Origin: an uncultured Synechococcus sp.
Lineage (GTDB): Bacteria; Cyanobacteriota; Cyanobacteriia; PCC-6307; Cyanobiaceae
Direction of reading: 5' to 3'
DNA: 10,654 nucleotides
Assembly (NCBI GenBank): GCA_937975655.1
Contig: CALJTZ010000171.1
Coordinates: 1-10,654, forward strand
This document shows positions 6,368 to 10,654 of this stretch, piece by piece. Position numbers and translations under genes: made by a program. The notes beneath the pieces are model-generated. The model ran no database searches. It was not told the DNA's origin and saw only the letters and a program-made list of their open reading frames with translations. Positions within the stretch are counted from its first letter, which is position 1, and the number at the start of each line of letters is the position of its first letter.

Positions 6368-6861
6368 CACACCTGGTCGGGGGATGTCCGATTAAAGAGC
6401 CTGGCCAGATCCTTGGCCACTCCTGGCGGCACCATGTGGGCCACAGGACCGCCAAAACGGGCCACTTCCTTCACCACGGAGCTGCTCAGGAAGCTGTGGG
6501 CCGTGGCTGTGGCCATGAACAGCGTTTCCAGCTGCGGCGCCAGGCTCTTGTTGGTGTGGGCGATCTGGAGTTCGAACTCGAAGTCGCTCATGGCCCGCAG
6601 TCCCCTCAGGATCACACCGGCTTCGGTGGCCCTGGCGAAGTCCACCGTCAATCCATCGAAACCAGCCACCTCCACGGCGGGGAGATGGGCCGTGGCCTTG
6701 CGGATCTGCTCAAGCCGTTGCTCCACGCTGAAGCAGGGGTTCTTGCTGGGGTTCTGCAGCACCGCCACCACCAGCCCGTCAAACAGCTGGGAGGCCCGCT
6801 CGATCAGATCCAGGTGCCCGAGCGTGAGCGGATCGAAGCTGCCGGGATAGAGAGCCTTCAT
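6367..6861 (-). CDS. coaD: Phosphopantetheine adenylyltransferase
   Basis: Transfers AMP from ATP to 4'-phosphopantetheine to form dephospho-CoA, the penultimate step of coenzyme A synthesis; cytoplasmic, usually hexameric. The 164-residue length is normal. The N-terminus MKALYPGSFDPLTLGHLDLI carries the nucleotidyltransferase GSFDP and TxGH motifs (G15-H16). Further family marks are VILRGLRAMSDFEFE, the substrate- and ATP-binding region, and the ISSS-type motif as FLSSSVVKEVARFGG. ATG at 6861-6859 is the only sensible start. The stop overlaps the start of the cdv3-like gene by one base. Upstream, a GC-rich hairpin sits directly in front of the start codon. It diverges from the flavin-reductase-like gene across about 105 bases. 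Confidence 0.96.
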   Translation of the reverse strand: MKALYPGSFDPLTLGHLDLIERASQLFDGLVVAVLQNPSKNPCFSVEQRLEQIRKATAHLPAVEVAGFDGLTVDFARATEAGVILRGLRAMSDFEFELQIAHTNKSLAPQLETLFMATATAHSFLSSSVVKEVARFGGPVAHMVPPGVAKDLARLFNRTSPDQV

Positions 6862-6966
6862 TGCCGCCCCCGCTTCGGGGATGTCTGGGGCCGCTGGATC
6901 CTATGGAGGCCTGCTCCGCGGGGGGATGCGGTTTCTAGAGTTGGCTGAAGCCACGAGAGCGCCGCC
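6862..6966. promoter_or_regulatory. 105-base divergent intergenic region (coaD / flavin-reductase gene)
   Basis: This is the longest non-coding stretch in the window and must hold the starts of transcription for both the coaD-cdv3 pair and the flavin reductase-uvrC group, unless promoters lie inside genes. On the minus strand a TAGGAT hexamer (6903-6898) could be a coaD -10 box; no good -35 is seen. On the plus strand a TCTAGAGT stretch near 6934-6941 is a weak -10 candidate. Both calls are tentative. Confidence 0.35.
6868..6880 (-). promoter_or_regulatory. Hairpin just upstream of the coaD start codon
   Basis: On the coaD transcript strand the sequence reads CCCCGAAGCGGGG, a perfect 5-bp stem with a 3-base loop, ending six bases before the ATG. 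The G run that would be the best ribosome-binding element forms part of the 3' arm, so the fold could limit translation initiation. A regulatory role is inference. Confidence 0.35.
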
Positions 6967-7449
6967 ATGGCCCTGAACGCCGAAGCCAAGAAGACACTGC
7001 TGCGCAAGATCCCCCACGGCGTGTTCATCTGTGGTGTTGCCGAGGGGGATGACGTGAATGGCTTCACCGCCAGCTGGGTGACCCAGGGTTCCTTCGAGCC
7101 GCCCCTGGTGGTGATGGCCGTGCGGGCCGACAGCACCAGCAACGGCATCATCCAGCGCACGCGCAAATTCGCCCTGAACGTGCTCGCGGCAGACCAGAAG
7201 GATCTGGCTGCGGTGTTCTTCAAACCCCAGAAGGCCATCGGGGGGCGCTTCGATGCCGCCCCGTTCAGCCTGGGTGAGCTGGGGTTGCCGATCCTCAACG
7301 ATGCCCTTGGGGCCGTGGAGTGTGAACTGATTGGCGAAGTGGCCGCAGGCGATCACACCGTGTTCGTGGGCGAGGTGAAATCGGCCACCCTCCACCGCGA
7401 TGGAGCAGCTCTGGAACTCAGCAGCACCGGCTGGCAATACGGCGGCTGA
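6967..7449 (+). CDS. Flavin reductase-like, FMN-binding split-barrel protein
   Basis: A 160-residue protein of the flavin reductase-like family, whose members bind FMN in a dimeric split barrel and reduce flavin with NAD(P)H or pass electrons onward. Seen: the helix KKTLLRKIPHGVFICGV, the FMN-binding strand pair NGFTASWVTQGSFEPPLVV, then AVRADSTSNGIIQRTRKFALNVLA, the AAVFF segment after it, and a closing LGAVECELIGEVAAGDHTVFVGEV with the conserved H-x-x-F-x-G-E-V end. In cyanobacteria a related domain is fused to flavodiiron proteins; here it is stand-alone, and the natural partner cannot be told. ATG at 6967 fits the family start. Its TGA at 7447-7449 is followed at once by the GTG of uvrC, so the two are probably co-translated. 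Confidence 0.87.
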   Translation: MALNAEAKKTLLRKIPHGVFICGVAEGDDVNGFTASWVTQGSFEPPLVVMAVRADSTSNGIIQRTRKFALNVLAADQKDLAAVFFKPQKAIGGRFDAAPFSLGELGLPILNDALGAVECELIGEVAAGDHTVFVGEVKSATLHRDGAALELSSTGWQYGG

Positions 7450-9531
7450 GTGACCCTGCCGGAGCCCGCGGGGGCCTGCCAGCGCCCCCTGCTGCAACAA
7501 CCTGACCGCCTCAAGGCCCGGCTCAAGGAGATTCCCTCAGAGCCGGGCTGTTACTTGATGCGCGATGCCGAGGATCGCATCCTCTACATCGGCAAAGCCA
7601 AGGTGTTGCGCCAACGCGTGCGCAGCTACTTCCAGAGCGGCAGCGGCCATGGCCACAGCCCGCGCATCGCCCTGATGGTGCGGCAGGTGTGCGAGATCGA
7701 ATTCATCGTCACCGATAGCGAGGCGGAGGCCCTGGCCCTGGAGGCCAACCTGATCAAGAACCATCAGCCCCACTTCAACGTGTTGCTGAAGGACGACAAG
7801 AAATACCCCTACCTCTGCATCACCTGGAGTGAGGCCTATCCGCGCATCTTCATCACGCGGCGTCGGCGTTTTCGCTCACCACTGGACCGTTTCTACGGGC
7901 CCTATGTGGATGTGGGCTTGTTACGGCGCACCCTAGGTCTGGTGAAACGCGTCTTCCCGCTGCGTCAGCGGCCCCAGCCGCTGTATCGCGAGCGCACCTG
8001 CCTCAACTACGACATCGGCCGCTGTCCGGGGGTCTGCCAGGAGAAGATCAGCTCGGACGACTACCACCGCACCCTGCGGCAGGTGGCGATGGTGTTCCAG
8101 GGTCGGAACGACGAGTTGCTGGACCTGTTGCGGGAGCAGATGCAGCGTTATGCGGAGCGCCTCGATTACGAGAGTGCCGCGCGCGTTCGCGACCAGCTGC
8201 AGGGTCTGGATGCCCTCACCGCCGACCAGAAGATGAGCCTGGGCGACAGTTCCGTGAGCCGGGATGTAATTGCCCTCGCGGCGGACGAGCGGGTGGCCGC
8301 CGTGCAGCTGTTCCAGATGCGGGCCGGCAAGTTGGTGGGTCGGCTGGGTTACACGGCCGATTCCCTGGGGCTGCCCGCTGCGGAGCTGGGTGCCGGCGGT
8401 GATTTACCGCCGAGCCCTGAGCTTCAGCAGGGCCTGGGGCTCATCCTTCAACGGGTGATTGAGGAGCACTACAGCCAGGTGGAAGGGGTTGAAATCCCAC
8501 CGGAGTTGCTGGTGCAGCACCCCCTGCCCCAGCAGGCCCTGATCGAGGACTGGCTCAGCGATCTGCGGGGCCGCAAGGTTCGCTTGGCGGTGCCCCAGCG
8601 CTCCCAGAAAGCCGATCTGGTGGAACTGGTGGAACGCAACGCCGGCTATGAACTGCAGCGGGCCCAACGGGCCAGTGAACAGAACCTTTTGGCCACGGAA
8701 GACCTGGCTCAGTTACTTGAACTCTCCTCACCTCCCCGGCGCATCGAGGGCTACGACATCAGCCACATCCAGGGCAGTGATGCGGTGGCCTCCCAGGTGG
8801 TGTTCATCGATGGGCTCCCGGCCAAGCAGCACTACCGCAAATACAAGATCCAGAGCAGCTCCATCCACGCCGGCCACTCCGACGATTTCATGGCCATGGC
8901 GGAGATCATGCGCCGGCGCTTCCGCCGCTGGGCCCAGGCCAAGGCGGAGGGAGCCGATTTGCGGGCCCTCCGCCGGGCTGCAGGCAGCACCCTGCATACA
9001 GGTGGGCTCAATGACTGGCCGGATGTGGTGATGATCGACGGCGGCAAGGGCCAGCTCTCCGCCGTGATGGAGGCTCTGCGGGAGCTCAATCTGGATGAGG
9101 AACTGGTGGTGTGCTCCCTGGCCAAGCAGCGGGAGGAAGTGTTTGTGCCTGGCGCCAAGCAGCCCCTGGAGAGCGAGCCGGAACAACTGGGGGTGCAGTT
9201 GTTGCGTCGCCTGCGGGATGAAGCCCACCGGTTTGCGGTGAGTTTTCACCGCCAGCAGCGGGGCGAACGGATGAAGCGCTCACGCCTGTCGGATATTCCC
9301 GGCCTTGGCCCCAAGCGAATCAAGGAATTGCTTGCCCACTTCCGCTCCATCGACGCCATTCAGCTGGCGAGCGTGGAGGCCCTGGGGGCCGCTCCCGGCA
9401 TGGGTCCTGGGCTGGCCAAGGTGGTGTGGGCCTACTTCCATCCGGAGGCCGATGCGGTTGGCGAGCTCTCCAGCAGCGAGAATGGATCTCTCCATCTCGG
9501 GGCTGAGCAACCTTTGGAGCTTGCCGGGTGA
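7450..9531 (+). CDS. uvrC: Excinuclease ABC subunit C
   Basis: Nuclease subunit of UvrABC nucleotide excision repair; cuts the damaged strand on both sides of a UvrB-marked lesion. At 693 residues it is full length, on the long side. Domains in order: GIY-YIG nuclease near residues 30-110, with GCY (33-35), YIG (46-48) and a catalytic Glu at about E98 in ALEANLIKNHQPHFNVLL; the UVR motif that binds UvrB near 222-257 (EQMQRYAERLDYESAARVRD); an RNase H-like nuclease with D436 in YDISHIQG, D530 in MIDGGKGQL and H593 in EAHRFAV; and tandem helix-hairpin-helix motifs near 610-665 (IPGLGPKRIKELL and AAPGMGPGLAKVV). The GTG at 7450 directly follows the upstream TGA with zero spacing. The TGA is overlapped by four bases by the next gene. 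All key residues looked for are present. Confidence 0.97.
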   Translation: MTLPEPAGACQRPLLQQPDRLKARLKEIPSEPGCYLMRDAEDRILYIGKAKVLRQRVRSYFQSGSGHGHSPRIALMVRQVCEIEFIVTDSEAEALALEANLIKNHQPHFNVLLKDDKKYPYLCITWSEAYPRIFITRRRRFRSPLDRFYGPYVDVGLLRRTLGLVKRVFPLRQRPQPLYRERTCLNYDIGRCPGVCQEKISSDDYHRTLRQVAMVFQGRNDELLDLLREQMQRYAERLDYESAARVRDQLQGLDALTADQKMSLGDSSVSRDVIALAADERVAAVQLFQMRAGKLVGRLGYTADSLGLPAAELGAGGDLPPSPELQQGLGLILQRVIEEHYSQVEGVEIPPELLVQHPLPQQALIEDWLSDLRGRKVRLAVPQRSQKADLVELVERNAGYELQRAQRASEQNLLATEDLAQLLELSSPPRRIEGYDISHIQGSDAVASQVVFIDGLPAKQHYRKYKIQSSSIHAGHSDDFMAMAEIMRRRFRRWAQAKAEGADLRALRRAAGSTLHTGGLNDWPDVVMIDGGKGQLSAVMEALRELNLDEELVVCSLAKQREEVFVPGAKQPLESEPEQLGVQLLRRLRDEAHRFAVSFHRQQRGERMKRSRLSDIPGLGPKRIKELLAHFRSIDAIQLASVEALGAAPGMGPGLAKVVWAYFHPEADAVGELSSSENGSLHLGAEQPLELAG

Positions 9532-9830
9532 GCCAGATCCGCAACCTCGTGCAGCTGCTTCTCCTGGGTGTGCTGCTGCTCCTGCCGGGACGGCCGGCCG
9601 TGGCGGCCCCTGGCCTGTGTGTCGGACCGGTTTGCGGCGATGAGATCACCCGTAGTGCCAAACATCACTTTCAACTCCGACTGCGCTTGAACGATCAAAT
9701 GGGCCATCACGAGCGCATTACCATTGATTGCCGTGATGAGAGTCTGAGTCCCTCCCAGGGCCTGATCGAGCGCGGCTACGCCCGAGCCTTGGCCCGTAAG
9801 GCCTGCCGCTTAGCCGAGAGAACCAGCTGA
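9528..9830 (+). CDS. Small secreted protein with four cysteines, coupled to uvrC
   Basis: A 100-residue protein starting at GTG 9528, which overlaps the uvrC stop as GTGA. The first 26 residues are a clear signal peptide: a short polar head with one Arg, a Leu-rich core (VQLLLLGVLLLL), a P-G-R turn and AVA just before the likely cleavage site, near A26/A27. The mature part of about 74 residues has four cysteines (C31 and C36 in LCVGPVC, C68 in IDCRD, C93 in KACRL), enough for two disulfides in an oxidising compartment. The middle (HHFQLRLRLNDQMGHHERITIDC) predicts alternating beta strands. I do not recognise a named family; I have a faint memory of similar hypothetical proteins in picocyanobacteria. 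The position after a cytoplasmic repair gene probably reflects transcriptional packing and not a shared role. Function unknown. Confidence 0.75.
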   Translation: MSQIRNLVQLLLLGVLLLLPGRPAVAAPGLCVGPVCGDEITRSAKHHFQLRLRLNDQMGHHERITIDCRDESLSPSQGLIERGYARALARKACRLAERTS

Positions 9831-9832
9831 TG

Positions 9833-9846
9833 GCAGGGAGTCCTGC
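9833..9846. terminator. Short inverted repeat between convergent genes
   Basis: GCAGG GAGT CCTGC is a perfect 5-bp stem with a 4-base loop, located in the 24-base gap between the small secreted protein gene and the convergent phosphatase gene. It is well placed to serve both strands, but has no T-tract on either side and is weak, so the terminator call is tentative. Confidence 0.3.
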
Positions 9847-9854
9847 ACGCCTGT

Positions 9855-10654
9855 TCAAGTGCTTCCCGATTTCATAATCAGGATCGTCATATCGTCAAAC
9901 TGTTCGGCTGTTCCACAGTGGTGTTTCACGGCAGAAAGGACGGTCTTAAGAAGCTCGGAAACGTTGCACTCCACAGACTTAACATTGGAGAGCATCGTTG
10001 CGACGCGGCTAAGGCCAAAAGCCTCGCCCCCTGGTGAACGGGCATCAACAAGCCCATCTGTGAAGGCGAACAGGATATCTCCTCTGTGAAAGCCAAGTTG
10101 CTTCACCTGGAACTTGGCAGACTTAAAGATACCCAGGGCTGGACCCGTGACTTCCAGGTCCACTTGGGACCCATCTGACTTGATGATGTATGGCTTTTCA
10201 TGTCCTGCATTGATGTAATGCAGTTGTTGAGAGCCTGGGTGATAAGCGGCCATGAACACGGTGGCAAACATCGCCGAATCGCCATGGTTTTCAGCCATAT
10301 AATCATTCACGCGTTTGACAGTTTCGCCGAGGCGTGTCGCGGGAGCCGAGGCCGCAACGTCGTGGGATTCGTTTCTGTCAAGTGAAAAACGCAACAGACT
10401 GCGAAAGACGGACATGAACAAAGCGCTGGGCACGCCTTTGTCGCACACATCGGCTACAACAATATAGACGGTTTCACCAGTATGAATGACATCGTACCAA
10501 TCGGCGCCAATCTCATAGGCAGGGTCAAACTCTGCAGCAATCTGGACGGCATTGCTGCTTAGGTTGTCGCCGAGAATGAACTCTTTCTGAATTTCGGCTG
10601 CCGTTTCTATTTGTTTATCTGTGACAGCATGCTGCAATCGCTCGTTAATCATGA
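9855..10654 (-). CDS. SpoIIE/RsbU-type PP2C serine phosphatase, C-terminal part (runs off right edge)
   Basis: Metal-dependent serine/threonine phosphatase domain of the kind that dephosphorylates anti-sigma-factor antagonists in partner-switching signalling. The visible 265 residues contain a short helical linker (about 12-27, ETAAEIQKEFIL) and then a complete catalytic domain: GADWYD (D51), VADVCDKGVPSALFMS (D68), HYINAGHEKPYI, TGPALGIF, GDILFAFTDGLVDA (D199) and FDDMTILIM (D253/D254). The metal-binding acidic positions are kept, so it should be active. The frame has no stop up to the window edge. The first Met at 10652 sits right in the linker that usually follows a sensor, receiver or HAMP domain, so an N-terminal regulatory part probably lies to the right. 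G+C is about half, well below the genes on its left, suggesting different origin or selection. No anti-sigma or STAS partner is visible in the window. Confidence 0.9.
   Translation of the reverse strand, partial: MINERLQHAVTDKQIETAAEIQKEFILGDNLSSNAVQIAAEFDPAYEIGADWYDVIHTGETVYIVVADVCDKGVPSALFMSVFRSLLRFSLDRNESHDVAASAPATRLGETVKRVNDYMAENHGDSAMFATVFMAAYHPGSQQLHYINAGHEKPYIIKSDGSQVDLEVTGPALGIFKSAKFQVKQLGFHRGDILFAFTDGLVDARSPGGEAFGLSRVATMLSNVKSVECNVSELLKTVLSAVKHHCGTAEQFDDMTILIMKSGST

Noticed and set aside
5546..6850. Plus-strand open frames opposite the cdv3-like and coaD genes, some Leu-rich and membrane-like
   Set aside because: The Leu richness is simply the complement of Gln/Glu codons in the coiled coil; coaD motifs settle the coding strand.
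1..10654. tRNA, rRNA, insertion sequence, integrase, toxin-antitoxin or defence genes
   Set aside because: None seen on either strand; the intergenic gaps are almost all under 60 bases and all the real coding frames are accounted for.

Overview
The window looks like chromosomal DNA from a high-GC unicellular picocyanobacterium of the Cyanobium/Synechococcus type. The reasons are the combination of a cyanobacterial-type Hfq next to dapF, a DUF1995 protein, a DUF4330 protein, and a Cdv3-like (DivIVA-like) cell-division protein next to coaD, together with very tight gene packing and G+C near two thirds. The assignment rests on gene content and remembered neighbourhoods; no database was searched.

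Layout: (1) Positions 1-457, minus strand: an Hfq-like RNA-chaperone-fold gene followed by the N-terminal end of leuS, which runs off the left edge. (2) Positions 491-5425, plus strand: five co-directional genes, namely dapF (diaminopimelate epimerase with an unusual Cys-containing C-terminal extension), a NifS/IscS-type cysteine desulfurase, a DUF1995 protein, a membrane-anchored DUF4330 protein and a PBP4-type D-Ala-D-Ala carboxypeptidase. DapF makes meso-diaminopimelate for peptidoglycan (and leads to lysine), and the carboxypeptidase trims peptidoglycan, so the two ends of this group share the cell wall as a theme. (3) Positions 5426-6861, minus strand: coaD followed by a translationally coupled cdv3-like coiled-coil gene, convergent with the carboxypeptidase gene with no base between the two stop codons. 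(4) Positions 6967-9830, plus strand: a flavin-reductase-like gene, uvrC and a small secreted Cys-containing protein, joined by zero-base and 4-base junctions. (5) Positions 9855-10654, minus strand: the C-terminal catalytic part of a SpoIIE/RsbU-type PP2C phosphatase that runs off the right edge and has clearly lower G+C than everything to its left.

Thirteen protein genes occupy almost all of the window. No stretch above about 105 bases lacks a gene, and I see no tRNA, rRNA, CRISPR array, insertion sequence or integrase. Many starts are GTG or TTG. Most of the window is ordinary, conserved housekeeping DNA. I do not see a clear new defence or mobile system. The best leads are the Cys-cluster extension on DapF, the small secreted protein coupled to uvrC, the Hfq-like protein lacking the canonical distal motif, and the low-GC phosphatase at the right edge.
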